A stretch of 64,000 nucleotides of DNA from Prevotella sp. (GCA_017623655.1 JAGAON010000003.1:310001-374000), one strand, 5' to 3'. Shown: positions 28,201 to 36,583, counted from the first letter of the stretch. Numbers and translations are program-made. Notes: a model not told the origin generated them from the sequence alone.

Positions 28201-28413
28201 GTAGTAGGCTCGCTTGGCAATCCTGCCGCAATATCATTCGTGGAGGATGACGATACAGCCTTGCCGTTCAACGGCGGCAATGTGGCGGCCATCTACTCGG
28301 CAGACGGCAAGAAGGTGAACACAACCAATTATAATTCTCTTCCGGCCGGAACATACATCGTATATGCAGTGGCTGACGGTAAGACAAACATAATAAAAAC
28401 AACAAAGAAGTGA
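25207..28413 (+). CDS. Secreted InlB-repeat (Listeria-Bacteroides repeat) protein with T9SS-like tail
   Basis: 1068 residues from MKRIFSLLLLAMLSHLYVAA, a good signal peptide; in-frame starts up to 11 codons earlier would spoil it. Residues ~25-350 are a unique N-terminal region. Residues ~351-728 are six InlB B-type repeats of ~63 residues, each with a YTITFDxDGG start and a GYTFLGWEPELP core. Next comes a region with two WNWVSIP/WNHISYLP modules, then a short beta domain and the end AAIYSADGKKVN...GTYIVYAVADGK, which resembles a T9SS type A sorting tail. Such proteins are adhesin- or scaffold-like; a specific ligand cannot be inferred. The third repeat has lost the Gly-Gly turn. Confidence 0.85.
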   Translation: MKRIFSLLLLAMLSHLYVAAKLEGSGYYRIWNAAVLAKNKEKAYCCVSCDSYYMNTSAGTDQKIASIPLYPEKYSFTDPAAIIYVQMPDATHKFDLSAQGVWVSQLLDGSSLTLSGNTDGNYVLTGKVQGVETPVYSTSQKFGIYGPKYYVLTSSNSDTSYKFWGADKVDSESAKNYFGVKPTLSAKGKYYAPFYVSFPFETVSDGMKVYYVSKMNKSGYTLEEINGIIPAATPVLIECSSDDPSKNRLKLHEPGTAGTSVAGNKLKGVYFCNPDLEISQYKHAATEFKAESMRIWKVVNDELVLSDDGSSLVDAEYVPGVPYLCLNANQSYLPVPAGYASIMKEGQADPVTVTFLNDEGGILTTVEGFPGDKITLPAEPTKTGYTFAGWEGLTDVFPEESKTVKPLWTINQYTITFDSDGGNEVAPVTQNYGTVVAIPAAPTKTGHTFLGWEPAVPTTMPAENVTVKAKWQVNSYSVKFLMDDNTVLKETTQEYGTPIVVPENPTKTGETFLCWTPEVDATVPAKDVVYTAVFTGSEFTITFDTDGAGEMEPMKVIYGTAVPKPTSPTKAGYTFLGWEPELPQTMPAGDLTVKALWKANAYTITFDAAGGSAVSPITADYNTAITAPSAPVKEGYTFLGWEPELPKTMPLDGMTVKAKWQINQYTIKFNCDGGSAVSDMTQDYGTAVSAPDAPTKFGYTFAGWEPELPATVPAQNITVKAVWQAAKTGYDISLSEGWNWVSIPMMDEDMTDINTLLGNGEWELGDEVKSKTAVAAYSKRNAKWLGALAHQTKLSGTVMYKIRSAKTQGVALKEGRVTVPAEMNVTVNGGWNHISYLPAEPMLLSEALANYPAADGDVIKSETASSLYSNDKGWEGELTVLEPEQGYMLMRNAGNPVTFRYPNEAQTKVEEQPTAGTANRYADNMTVVATLAGVETEAGDSLAAIVRGEIRGTSAVSEDGTTILTVQGSGAELVSIALLRGGEVFATANTSLCYEVDAVVGSLGNPAAISFVEDDDTALPFNGGNVAAIYSADGKKVNTTNYNSLPAGTYIVYAVADGKTNIIKTTKK

Positions 28414-28904
28414 TGAAAAGAAATATTATTACGATGGTTCTTCTTGCCATCTTCTCTCTTGTCTGCGTGTCATGTGGCGGCGGTGGCGATGATCCTGTGT
28501 CTTCGGACACTCCCAATCAGCCTGAACCGGGTGGAGACACACCCGCTCCTGTTGATAACACATTCCCCGACCCGCAGTGGGAGAACGCCGTGCGCGGCAT
28601 TGAGGGGATGTTCTCCGGCAACATGACCGTGTATCTCTCCGTGCCCGAAGAGGCCACACAGGTGGCGGTATTCTGCGGAGACGAGTGCCGTGGGGTGGCA
28701 TACAAGGAGAGCGTTGCCGATGGCAAGTCAGTGTGGATAGGATTAGTGCACGGCAATGACGGCGATGTATTGACGTTCAAGTATTATGCCGCAGCGTCAA
28801 GATTCATGTACCGTACTGATGTAACCGCAACCTACAAGGGCGAAACCGCATACGGAGATATTGACAATCCTGTGCAGGTTTCCTTCACGCAGGTGACGAG
28901 ATGA
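28413..28904 (+). CDS. Small lipoprotein coupled to the InlB-repeat gene
   Basis: 163 residues. The ATG overlaps the stop of the preceding gene by one base (TGATG), which argues for translational coupling. The signal peptide ends FSLVCVSC (Cys21), followed by GGGGDDPVSSD, a Gly/Asp-rich surface-lipoprotein start, and a Pro/Gly/Asp linker. The mature domain (WENAVRGIEGMFSGNMTVYL, FKYYAAASRF) is beta-rich and of unknown function. Close coupling suggests that it anchors or pairs with the InlB-repeat protein at the surface (inference). Confidence 0.78.
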   Translation: MKRNIITMVLLAIFSLVCVSCGGGGDDPVSSDTPNQPEPGGDTPAPVDNTFPDPQWENAVRGIEGMFSGNMTVYLSVPEEATQVAVFCGDECRGVAYKESVADGKSVWIGLVHGNDGDVLTFKYYAAASRFMYRTDVTATYKGETAYGDIDNPVQVSFTQVTR

Positions 28905-28924
28905 CATAGGTATATTTGCATATT

Positions 28925-28967
28925 AAACGGGAAAAGCGCGGAATATTATTTCCGCGCTTTTCTCGTT
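28925..28967. terminator. Strong terminator ending the surface locus
   Basis: GAAAAGCGCGGAA (28931-28943) and TTCCGCGCTTTTC (28950-28962) pair perfectly over 13 bp with a 6-base loop. An outer AAACG/CGTTT extends it to 28925-28967. The symmetry means it could work in both directions. Confidence 0.9.
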
Positions 28968-28990
28968 TAATGGCGCAATGTAGTCTGTCT

Positions 28991-29105
28991 CCCGATGTGA
29001 ATGGTTACAAATGCCGTTGCGAACACCATCAACCTCCCGATGTGAATGGTTACAAATGTTGTCGCGAACACCATCAACCTCCCGATACAAATGGCTACAA
29101 ACGTT
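28991..29105. repeat. R5: 45-bp tandem repeat, ~2.6 copies
   Basis: Units begin CCCGATGTGAATGGTTACAA at 28991 and 29036 and CCCGATACAAATGGCTACAA at 29081, an exact period of 45. The same unit occurs inverted at 49.4-49.5 kb and as single copies near 20.03 kb. The last copy runs straight into an R1 palindrome at 29109. Confidence 0.85.
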
Positions 29106-29108
29106 GTT

Positions 29109-29743
29109 GTAGGGACGCACCTTGGTGCGTCCGCCGTTACGGGATAACATACCCGCCGATACGGGAAATGCGGTAATTCGGACGCACCAAGGTGCGTCCC
29201 TACAAAACATTGCCATTCAAAAACATTACAAACAACGCTGCAAATACTGCCAATAGTTCGATATGATGATTACAAACGTCGTTGTAGGGACGCACCTTGG
29301 TGCGTCCGCTGTTGCGGGTGAATATATATGTTGGTATGGAATACGTTGCCATTCGGACGCACCAAGGTGCGTCCCTACAAAATATCGCCATTCAAAAACA
29401 TTACAAATGCCGTCGAGGTCACGTATAATTGCCCGCTTGTAGAGACGATGTATCACATCGTCTCGGCAGATAACGGCGGATGACAAAGATAATGAGACGA
29501 TGTAATACATCGTCTCTACATGCGCCAATCAAATGACAGGATACAACAAAGAACGCTGATTGCGACAATAGCAAACAAGGCATATAAGGATAAATAACAC
29601 ATTGGGTAAAAGGTACTTGCACGACATCCTGCCGTGCCTGCTGTCATGCCGCAAAACAAAAGGGTGCTGATTACACTGCAATCAGGTGCTGATTACCATA
29701 TAAAAAGGTGCTGATTACATTGTAATCAGCACCTTTTTATAAA
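29109..29743. repeat. Composite repeat block R1-R1-R2-R3-R4
   Basis: R1 pairs at 29109-29132/29180-29203 and 29284-29307/29355-29378; an R2 pair at 29439-29464/29494-29519; R3 around 29619-29641; R4 units from about 29660 to 29743. The R2-R3-R4 part is close to the inverse of 36.59-36.82 kb, and R3-R4 to the inverse of 48.76-48.97 kb. R1 is flanked by a recurrent ATGGCGATATTTTGTAGGG context. No gene is seen in 28905-29763. Confidence 0.9.
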
Positions 29744-29763
29744 GCCATTGGTTATGTACCGTT

Positions 29764-31110
29764 TTACCACAGGCGGTAAGACAGTCTAAAACTCAGTTCC
29801 GGGAATACGGGGAACTGCTTTACCGAACTCACATAATGGTCAACGCTGCCCGGCAGATCCGTAAGGTCCCGTGTCATGTCATACGTCATGTATATGGTCT
29901 CCCCCTGTGCGTTGACACCGATGGGCGTGCTTACATCCACCGACGGATGGTTGCCCCAGAACATTATGCCGGCATCCACACCAACGTTAAAACGCTTGTC
30001 GTTGTTGATGGAGAACTCGTAGCCGATGCCTATGTACGGCTTGAATTTGGCCGCGTTGGCACTTACGGACACCGTGTTGTTCTCGTCCGGTATCATGCGG
30101 AAGGTCTCGCCCGCCTTGTGCATCACCTCGCCTTTCCTGTACCTTATCTCCCCTTTCTTTATGTATCGTCCGTTGGCGTCCTTCTGATAGTGGTACTCGT
30201 CGGCTTCCACATCAATCGATATGTTCTGGTGCAGGGGATTGATGTCTCCCGTGTTCAGCTCTTGATACAGTTTCTCCGTGTAGTCATAGTAAACATCCTC
30301 CTGCGCTATCACGTCGCGGGCGTATTTGCCTACCGGCATGCTTATGCCGTGTTCGGAGAACGGCCCTGTCTTCAATACTATCTCGCCGTCAGTGTAATGC
30401 TCTCCGTCAAGCAGGTTGTCGTATTCATAGCTCACGGTATATTCTGTTATTTTGCCGCTTGAGCCCCATTTCCTCAGCTTATCCTTGTACTCCTGCACCT
30501 GTGTTATTTCAGAGTTGTCGAGGTCTATTCCTATTGACGAGAGGTCCAGCGGGCTCTTGTTTTCCAATGTCCTCCGGTACATGGTGTTGTATGTCGCCAC
30601 CGCCGTCAGTGTGTTCATGCTCTCCGCAGTGTTCTTGGCCTCTATCAGAGTGCCGTTGCCGTAATAGAAGCCTACGGTGGCATGCCAGTGCCTGTTGTTC
30701 TTGAACGGGAAGATGTCAACGAGGAACTTGAAGTTGTTCATGCTCAGGTCACCCGCCATTTGCACCTGCTTCTCGGGCTTGTAACCGGTGAACGTCTCCA
30801 TCATGGACGACAGCTTGTCAAACCTTTCGTTGCTCACGCCGGGCGAAAGCCCCTCCGCCACCTCCATTCCGAAGGTCGCTTCGTGGTGGGTCAGTGGCAG
30901 GAACACGCCGCCGGCTCTTACCCGGAACATATCCGTTATGGGTGTGGCAAACTCGAAACCTATGCCGCTTGTACCGCCGGTCACGGAAAAGTCAATGTGG
31001 TTGAATATGCCGTTCCTGAATAATCGTTGTTCCTGCTGTGTCTGTGCGTCAGCCGCTCCGCAAGCGCTTGCGCCTATCAGGGCCGCTATAAGGCTGTTCT
31101 TTAATGCCAT
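29764..31110 (-). CDS. Outer-membrane beta-barrel protein, function unknown
   Basis: 448 residues from the ATG at 31110 (MALKNSLIAALIGASACGAA, signal peptide ending ADAQ). The frame is open to 31302, but the first 64 codons would cover the promoter and have no signal-like start. The mature protein has porin-like alternating strands (FNHIDFSVTGGTSGIGFEFA, FKPYIGIGYEFSIN) and ends LSFRLSYRLW, a good barrel-insertion signal with a final aromatic. A soluble insert of ~200 residues with charged segments sits mid-protein. It is divergent from ribD and ends in a repeat block. Confidence 0.8.
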   Translation of the reverse strand: MALKNSLIAALIGASACGAADAQTQQEQRLFRNGIFNHIDFSVTGGTSGIGFEFATPITDMFRVRAGGVFLPLTHHEATFGMEVAEGLSPGVSNERFDKLSSMMETFTGYKPEKQVQMAGDLSMNNFKFLVDIFPFKNNRHWHATVGFYYGNGTLIEAKNTAESMNTLTAVATYNTMYRRTLENKSPLDLSSIGIDLDNSEITQVQEYKDKLRKWGSSGKITEYTVSYEYDNLLDGEHYTDGEIVLKTGPFSEHGISMPVGKYARDVIAQEDVYYDYTEKLYQELNTGDINPLHQNISIDVEADEYHYQKDANGRYIKKGEIRYRKGEVMHKAGETFRMIPDENNTVSVSANAAKFKPYIGIGYEFSINNDKRFNVGVDAGIMFWGNHPSVDVSTPIGVNAQGETIYMTYDMTRDLTDLPGSVDHYVSSVKQFPVFPELSFRLSYRLW

Positions 31111-31209
31111 GTCGGAAATCAGTTTTTGTTTTATTCGTTTGCCCTCCCTTTCCGCTTGGTTATCAGGCGTTTTGCGAAAGCCTGTCGCGCAGGGAAACAA
31201 AATAGTTCG

Positions 31210-31242
31210 GCAAAGGTAAGAAAAAAAACTGACACTGACAAA
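31210..31242 (-). promoter_or_regulatory. Promoter of the outer-membrane protein gene
   Basis: On the minus strand: TTTG (31242-31239), a 20-base spacer, TACCTTTGC (31218-31210). This leaves a ~95-base leader before the ATG at 31110. Confidence 0.82.
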
Positions 31243-31310
31243 TAAAAGGCACAGCCATAATGCGTTAGCCCCCATATTTAGGTAAAAAAGACAAAAAAAC
31301 ATAGCGAAAT

Positions 31311-31342
31311 TTTGCCGTTTGGGATTAATTTTCTAACTTTGC
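31311..31342 (+). promoter_or_regulatory. Promoter of the riboflavin operon
   Basis: TTTG at 31311-31314, a 19-base spacer, TAACTTTGC at 31334-31342, and the ribD ATG at 31387. The leader is only ~38 bases, too short for an FMN riboswitch. Confidence 0.85.
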
Positions 31343-31386
31343 AAACTATATATTATATTGCGGTAATGTAGCCGCATAATACCGAT

Positions 31387-32568
31387 ATGCTGACAGACGA
31401 CGATTTATTATTGATGCAGGACGCCATGCTTCTGGCGCAAAAAGGGGAGGGGATGGTCAATCCCAATCCCCTTGTCGGGGCGTTGGTAGTTAAGGATGAC
31501 GAGATCATAGCACAGGGTTATCACGCAAGATACGGAGGGTTGCACGCGGAAAGAATGGCTTTCAGGGATGCGGATGAGCGCAACGCCGACTGCAAGGGCA
31601 CCACAATGTACGTGACACTGGAGCCTTGTTGCCATGAGGGGCAGCAGCCGCCCTGCACCGATGCGATAATAGAGCGTGGCATATCACGCGTCGTTGTCGG
31701 CCTGAACGACCCCAACCCGCTTGTCGCAGGCAAGGGCATCGCCATACTCCGGGAAGCGGGTATAGATGTAGATGTGATGGAGGGAGAGCCTATGGCCGCG
31801 GCGCTTGTAAGGCAGATGCGGATGCAGAACAGGGTGTTCCTTAAATTCATGACGACGGGAAAACCGTGGGTGACGGCGAAATGGGCTATGACGCTGGACG
31901 GGAAGATTGCCTCCGTAACGGGCGACAGCCGGTGGGTGACAGGGAAACCGGCTCGGGAATACGTGCACAAGGTGAGGCGGCTGAACACCGGAATACTCTG
32001 CGGCATAGGCACGGTGTTGGCGGACGACCCCATGCTCAACGTGCGGCTGAAGCCGGAAGTGCTGGAAAGCATGGGGCTGAAAGAGCACGAGGTGCGCCAC
32101 CCGATACGCATAATAGCCGACAGGCAGGCACGGATACCGATGGAAAGCCAGCTGGTAAGCACGGCAAGGGAGTTCGCTACGGTGGTAGCTTACGCCGACG
32201 GAGCGGACGAAGAGAAACTGCAAATGCTCAGGGAAGCGGGCGTGGTGCTGTGGAACTGCAACACTCTCATGGAGCTGATACAGCGTGCCGGGGCGGAAAA
32301 GATAGACAGCATACTGCTGGAAAGCGGCGGAACGCTGAGCGAGGCACTGTTCAAACAGGAACTGATAGACGAGGTAATGGCGTTCGTCGCGCCGAAGATT
32401 ATAGGCGGAAAGACGGCCACCACACCCGTGGAAGGTGACGGGCTGGAACTGATGTCGGAAGCGATAGAACTGACAGACAGGGTCGTTGTGCCGGTTGGTG
32501 ACGACGTGCTCATCAGCGGATTGGTGCGGAAAGACGGCCTGCAAGGAAGAGAATGTTCACAGGAATAA
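31387..32568 (+). CDS. ribD: Bifunctional riboflavin biosynthesis deaminase/reductase RibD
   Basis: 393 residues. The N-terminal cytidine-deaminase-type domain (1-~145) has the zinc site: HAE in GLHAERMAF, and the Cys pair in EPCCHEGQQPPC. The C-terminal reductase domain begins FMTTGKPWVTAKWAMTLDGK and has the NADPH-binding LLESGGTLSEAL. It converts diaminohydroxyphosphoribosylamino-pyrimidine to 5-amino-6-ribitylamino-uracil phosphate in two steps. First gene of ribD-ribE-ribBA-ribH; its end overlaps the start of ribE by 16 bases. Confidence 0.96.
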   Translation: MLTDDDLLLMQDAMLLAQKGEGMVNPNPLVGALVVKDDEIIAQGYHARYGGLHAERMAFRDADERNADCKGTTMYVTLEPCCHEGQQPPCTDAIIERGISRVVVGLNDPNPLVAGKGIAILREAGIDVDVMEGEPMAAALVRQMRMQNRVFLKFMTTGKPWVTAKWAMTLDGKIASVTGDSRWVTGKPAREYVHKVRRLNTGILCGIGTVLADDPMLNVRLKPEVLESMGLKEHEVRHPIRIIADRQARIPMESQLVSTAREFATVVAYADGADEEKLQMLREAGVVLWNCNTLMELIQRAGAEKIDSILLESGGTLSEALFKQELIDEVMAFVAPKIIGGKTATTPVEGDGLELMSEAIELTDRVVVPVGDDVLISGLVRKDGLQGRECSQE

Positions 32569-33233
32569 TAGAAGAAATAGGACGGATAAAGTCCGTAAGG
32601 CGTGGGACGAAGAGCGTTACACTTGACGTGGAGGCGCCTTTCGTCATGCAGGGAACACGGATTGGCGACAGCATCGCCACTAACGGCGTGTGCCTTACGG
32701 TGACGACCATGTCCCCGCAGGGATTTACTGCCGACGTGATGCCTGAGACAGTGGCGCGCACTTCGCTCGCGGAACTGAGGGCGGGAAGTGAGGTTAACCT
32801 CGAAAGGGCGTTGACATTGCAGTCGCGTCTGGGCGGACACATAGTGCAGGGACACGTTGACGGGACGGGAAAGGTGTGCCGCCGCACAAGCGATGACAAC
32901 GCCGTGTGGCTGTGGGTGGAATGCCCTGCCGCACTGATGCGCCATATAATAGAGAAGGGAAGCGTCACCATTCAGGGGGTAAGCCTTACCGTTGCCAAGG
33001 TGGAAGACGGCAGATTCGCCGTCTCGCTGATACCGCATACACAGGGAAAGACCACGCTGCACTCGGTGAAAGTGGGCGACACGGTGAATCTGGAGACGGA
33101 TGTCATAGCCAAATATGTGGAGAAACTGCTCACGCAACAGGCCTCAGGAGACACTGCCGGCAACTCGGATGACAAAGTAACGGATAACAGGAAACTGGAA
33201 ATCTATCGCAGTTTCATGAACCATAAGGTGTAG
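32553..33233 (+). CDS. ribE: Riboflavin synthase alpha subunit
   Basis: 226 residues made of two homologous lumazine-binding barrels: MFTGIIEEIGRIKSV...GVCLTVTT and the second starting LGGHIVQGHVDGTGKV...GVSLTVAKV. The active-site Cys of the first barrel lies in TNGVCLTV. It dismutates two 6,7-dimethyl-8-ribityllumazines to riboflavin. The last ~30 residues form a polar tail beyond the usual length. Translationally coupled to ribD by overlap. Confidence 0.96.
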   Translation: MFTGIIEEIGRIKSVRRGTKSVTLDVEAPFVMQGTRIGDSIATNGVCLTVTTMSPQGFTADVMPETVARTSLAELRAGSEVNLERALTLQSRLGGHIVQGHVDGTGKVCRRTSDDNAVWLWVECPAALMRHIIEKGSVTIQGVSLTVAKVEDGRFAVSLIPHTQGKTTLHSVKVGDTVNLETDVIAKYVEKLLTQQASGDTAGNSDDKVTDNRKLEIYRSFMNHKV

Positions 33234-33261
33234 ATTATGGTTTTAACAAACAGGAGATACT

Positions 33262-34488
33262 ATGCAAGAAGAATTTAAGTTCAATACCATTGATGAAGCT
33301 CTTGAAGCCTTGAAGGCCGGAAAATGCGTGCTTGTAATAGACGATCCCGACCGTGAGAACGAGGGAGACCTCATCTGTGCGGCGCAATTCGCGACCACGG
33401 AGAATGTCAACATGATGGCAAGCATAGCCAAGGGACTGATATGTATGCCGATGAGCAGGCAACTGTGTGAACGTCTTGACCTCCCGCAGATGGTGATGCA
33501 CAACAGTGATAACCACCAGACCGCGTTCACGGTCAGTGTGGACCACATCTCGACCACAACCGGCATCTCCGCCGTAGAGCGCGGTATCACGGCGCGTGCC
33601 ATAGCCGACCCCAACTCAAAACCCATCGATTTCCGCCGTCCGGGACACATGTTCCCGTTGCAGGCGAGGGACGGTGGCGTGCTGGTACGCACCGGACACA
33701 CCGAGGCTACCGTTGACCTTTGCCGCTTGGCGGGGCTGACGGAAGCCGGACTGTGCTGCGAGATAATGCGCGAAGACGGCACGATGATGCGGACGAAGGA
33801 ACTGAAAGAACTTGCGAAAGAGCACAACCTGACCTGCATAACCGTCCGTTCTCTCGTGGAATACCGCCGCCGCACGGAGAAACTTATAGAGTGTGTGACC
33901 GACGCCGAGCTGCCAACCAAATACGGTTCGTTCCGTGCTTACGGATACATTAACAAGGTAACGGGCGAGCATCACGTGGCTTTGGTAAAGGGAGACGTCA
34001 CTACTCCGGAGCCGGTATTGTGCCGCGTGCACTCCGAATGCCTCACGGGAGACGCCTTCGGAAGCCTGCGTTGCGACTGCGGAGAGCAACTTGCGGAGGC
34101 AATGCGCCGCATAGAGGAGCGCGGAAGGGGCGTGTTGCTGTACCTAAGGCAGGAGGGACGCGGCATAGGACTAATCAACAAGCTCCGCGCCTACAACCTG
34201 CAAGACGGGGGAATGGATACTGTCGAGGCCAACATCGCGTTGGGATTCGCCGCCGATTTGCGCGAATACGGAACGGGAGCGAGCATTCTTGCCGACCTCG
34301 GAATACGCGATTTGATACTCATGACCAACAATCCCCAGAAGATTTCAGGTATCGACGGCTTCGGACTTCATGTGGTGGGACGTGAGCCGATAGAGATGAC
34401 CTGCAACGAAAAGGATGAGTTCTACATGTACACCAAATATGCAAAGATGGGGCATCTGCTGCACGTGAAGAAGCCGAAAGGAAAATAA
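33262..34488 (+). CDS. ribBA: Bifunctional DHBP synthase/GTP cyclohydrolase II (RibBA)
   Basis: 408 residues. The N-terminal 3,4-dihydroxy-2-butanone-4-phosphate synthase part has the acidic loop [11 protein letters not shown] and the [13 protein letters not shown] site. The C-terminal GTP cyclohydrolase II part has the zinc ligands in [20 protein letters not shown] and the catalytic [10 protein letters not shown]. Both active sites look complete. The protein supplies both starting compounds of the riboflavin pathway. It follows ribE by 28 bases. Confidence 0.97.
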   Translation: MQEEFKFNTIDEALEALKAGKCVLVIDDPDRENEGDLICAAQFATTENVNMMASIAKGLICMPMSRQLCERLDLPQMVMHNSDNHQTAFTVSVDHISTTTGISAVERGITARAIADPNSKPIDFRRPGHMFPLQARDGGVLVRTGHTEATVDLCRLAGLTEAGLCCEIMREDGTMMRTKELKELAKEHNLTCITVRSLVEYRRRTEKLIECVTDAELPTKYGSFRAYGYINKVTGEHHVALVKGDVTTPEPVLCRVHSECLTGDAFGSLRCDCGEQLAEAMRRIEERGRGVLLYLRQEGRGIGLINKLRAYNLQDGGMDTVEANIALGFAADLREYGTGASILADLGIRDLILMTNNPQKISGIDGFGLHVVGREPIEMTCNEKDEFYMYTKYAKMGHLLHVKKPKGK

Positions 34489-34499
34489 TGCGGCGGCGC

Positions 34500-34528
34500 A
34501 CGGCGTTTCCCGAAGCGGGAAAAGCCGT
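34500..34528 (+). other. Intra-operon hairpin upstream of ribH
   Basis: ACGGCGTTTCCCG (34500-34512) and CGGGAAAAGCCGT (34516-34528) form a 13-bp stem with one mismatch and a 3-base loop, in the 92-base gap between ribBA and ribH. No T-run follows, so an RNA-stability or processing role is more likely than termination. Confidence 0.6.
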
Positions 34529-34580
34529 CAATCCGCCAACTGACACAACAATAAAACGACAAAAACACCAATCAATCACA

Positions 34581-35042
34581 ATGAAAATACTTGAAGGTAA
34601 ACTGGCCGCTGACGGCCAAAGAATAGGCATAGTGGCCTCCCGCTTTAACGACTTCATCGTCTCTCACCTCATAACCGGCGCCGAAGACTGCTTCGTGCGC
34701 CATGGGGGCGACACCGAAAACCTTACGCTTGCCTACGTTCCGGGGGCGTTCGAGATACCTGTAACGGCACAGAAGATGGCGGAATCAGGCAACTATGACG
34801 CCGTGGTATGCCTCGGGGCAGTCATCCGCGGGGCCACTCCGCACTTCGACATGGTGGCCAACGAGTCGGCGAAAGGCATCGCGCAGGCTGCCATGAAGAG
34901 CGGTGTTCCGGTGCTGAACGGCATACTTACCACCGACAGCATAGAGCAGGCGGTAGAGCGTGCGGGCACAAAGGCCGGCAACAAGGGTGCTGACGCCATG
35001 ATTTCCGCCATCGAGATGATAAACCTTAACAAAGCCCTCTAA
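34581..35042 (+). CDS. ribH: 6,7-dimethyl-8-ribityllumazine synthase
   Basis: 153 residues, the standard size, from the ATG at 34581 ([20 protein letters not shown]). The frame is open from 34488, but that would translate the hairpin. Substrate-binding blocks are [30 protein letters not shown] (with the catalytic His) and the phosphate-site end NKGADA. It joins the two branches of the pathway to make the substrate of RibE and forms capsid-like shells in other bacteria. Followed after 13 bases by the DUF1846 gene. Confidence 0.96.
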   Translation: MKILEGKLAADGQRIGIVASRFNDFIVSHLITGAEDCFVRHGGDTENLTLAYVPGAFEIPVTAQKMAESGNYDAVVCLGAVIRGATPHFDMVANESAKGIAQAAMKSGVPVLNGILTTDSIEQAVERAGTKAGNKGADAMISAIEMINLNKAL

Positions 35043-35055
35043 GCAAGAAGAGATA

Positions 35056-36519
35056 ATGAAGTTAGGTTTCGACAACGAGAAATACATACGCATACAGTCC
35101 GAACACATCAAGGAACGCATAGCACAGTTCCGTGGAAAGCTATACCTTGAACTCGGCGGGAAGCTCTTTGACGACCACCATGCCAGCCGTGTGCTGCCGG
35201 GATTCCAGCCTGATTCCAAGCTGCGTATGTTCAAACAGATCAGCGATCAGATAGAGATTGTCATCGTTATCAGTGCGGAAGACATAGAGAAAAACAAGGT
35301 TCGCGCTGACCTTGGCATCACATACGACGAGGATGTGCTGCGCCTTCGCGGCGAGTTTGCCAACCGCGGCTTCTTTGTAGGCTCCGTCGTGATAACCCAC
35401 TACAACGGGCAGCATGCCGCCGACGCGTTCCGCCAGCGGCTGAAACGTATGGGTGTCAAGTCATACGTGCATTACCTTATCGACGGCTATCCCCACAACG
35501 TGTCGCTTATAGCCAGCGATGATGGATTCGGCAAGAACGACTATGTGGAGACGGAACGTCCGCTTGTCATAGTGACGGCTCCCGGACCGGGTTCGGGAAA
35601 GATGGCCGTATGCCTGTCCCAGCTGTATAATGAGCACAAAAGGGGCGTGGAAGCCGGATACGCCAAGTTTGAGACGTTCCCCGTATGGAACCTTCCTTTG
35701 AAGCATCCGGTGAACATTGCCTACGAGGCGGCTACGGCAGACCTTAACGATGTCAACATGATTGACCCGTTCCACCTTGAGGCTTACAACAAGATAGCGG
35801 TCAACTACAACCGTGACATAGAGATTTTCCCCGTGCTCAACGCTCTCTTTGAGGGTATCTACGGCACCAACCCGTACAAGTCACCGACCGACATGGGCGT
35901 GAACATGGTAGGCTTCTGCATCAATGACGACGAGGTATGCTGCGACGCTTCCAAAGATGAGATAATACGAAGGTACTACGATGCCACAAACAAGTTTTCC
36001 GACGGGGCGGACAATGAGAACGAGGTGCAGAAGATACAGCTGCTCTTCAATCAGGCGAAAATCAGCACGGCTACGCGAAAGGTGACCACCGTGGCCAAGC
36101 AACGGCGTGAAGAGACGGGTACGCCATGCGCCGCGATAGAACTGGCCGACGGCACTATGATAACGTCAAAGTCAACGGAACTGCTCGGGCCGAGTGCCGC
36201 ACTGTTGCTCAATGCCACCAAGTATCTGGCGGGAATAGACCATAACGTGCGCCTTATACCGCAGGACATGATAGAGCCGATACAGAAAACCAAGATAGAT
36301 TACCTTGGCGGTAACAACCCGCGCCTGCACACTGACGAGGTCCTTGTGGCGCTGTCAGTGCTCAGCCAGGCAAACGAGGATTGCCGCAAGGCGCTTGAAC
36401 AGCTGCCGGCGTTGCGCGGTTGTCAGGTGCATTCCACGGTGATGCTGTCAGAGGTTGACCGCAAGATATTCAAGAAACTCGGCGTAGGACTGACCTGTGA
36501 TCCCGTGAAAAAGAAGTGA
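35056..36519 (+). CDS. DUF1846 family protein
   Basis: 487 residues along the full length of the DUF1846 family (start MKLGFDNEKYIRIQSEHIKE; blocks LYLELGGKLFDDHHASRVLP, VTAPGPGSGKMAVCLSQLYN and DMGVNMVGFCI). The GPGSGK stretch resembles a phosphate-binding loop, and the family has a P-loop-like fold, but no reaction is established that I know of. Only 13 bases separate it from ribH, so it is probably read with the riboflavin operon. No gene in the window explains its role. Confidence 0.9.
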   Translation: MKLGFDNEKYIRIQSEHIKERIAQFRGKLYLELGGKLFDDHHASRVLPGFQPDSKLRMFKQISDQIEIVIVISAEDIEKNKVRADLGITYDEDVLRLRGEFANRGFFVGSVVITHYNGQHAADAFRQRLKRMGVKSYVHYLIDGYPHNVSLIASDDGFGKNDYVETERPLVIVTAPGPGSGKMAVCLSQLYNEHKRGVEAGYAKFETFPVWNLPLKHPVNIAYEAATADLNDVNMIDPFHLEAYNKIAVNYNRDIEIFPVLNALFEGIYGTNPYKSPTDMGVNMVGFCINDDEVCCDASKDEIIRRYYDATNKFSDGADNENEVQKIQLLFNQAKISTATRKVTTVAKQRREETGTPCAAIELADGTMITSKSTELLGPSAALLLNATKYLAGIDHNVRLIPQDMIEPIQKTKIDYLGGNNPRLHTDEVLVALSVLSQANEDCRKALEQLPALRGCQVHSTVMLSEVDRKIFKKLGVGLTCDPVKKK

Positions 36520-36550
36520 AGGGCATAGTTCGTTTGCCTCTTTTGTAATG

Positions 36551-36583
36551 CGCAGGCAGTCAGGTATATACATGATGCCTGCG
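36551..36583 (+). terminator. Hairpin after the DUF1846 gene
   Basis: CGCAGGCA (36551-36558) and TGCCTGCG (36576-36583) pair over 8 bp with a 17-base loop, 31 bases past the stop codon. It borders the R4 repeats directly. Confidence 0.5.

Noticed and set aside
28916-29176. Possible small protein with PPDVNGYKC repeats
   Set aside because: It is a translation of the 45-bp tandem repeat and the adjoining R1; the same repeat occurs inverted elsewhere without an open frame.
29109-29743. CRISPR array
   Set aside because: Repeats belong to different families, are spaced inverted pairs of irregular distance, and there are no cas genes.
31111-31302. N-terminal 64 codons of the outer-membrane protein frame
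   Set aside because: They cover the promoter at 31210-31242, and a proper signal peptide begins at 31110.
31343-31386. FMN riboswitch before ribD
   Set aside because: The leader is only about 40 bases, far shorter than the element, and its conserved stems are absent.
34488-34580. Longer ribH beginning at 34488
   Set aside because: It would translate the intergenic hairpin and add 31 residues not found in lumazine synthases.
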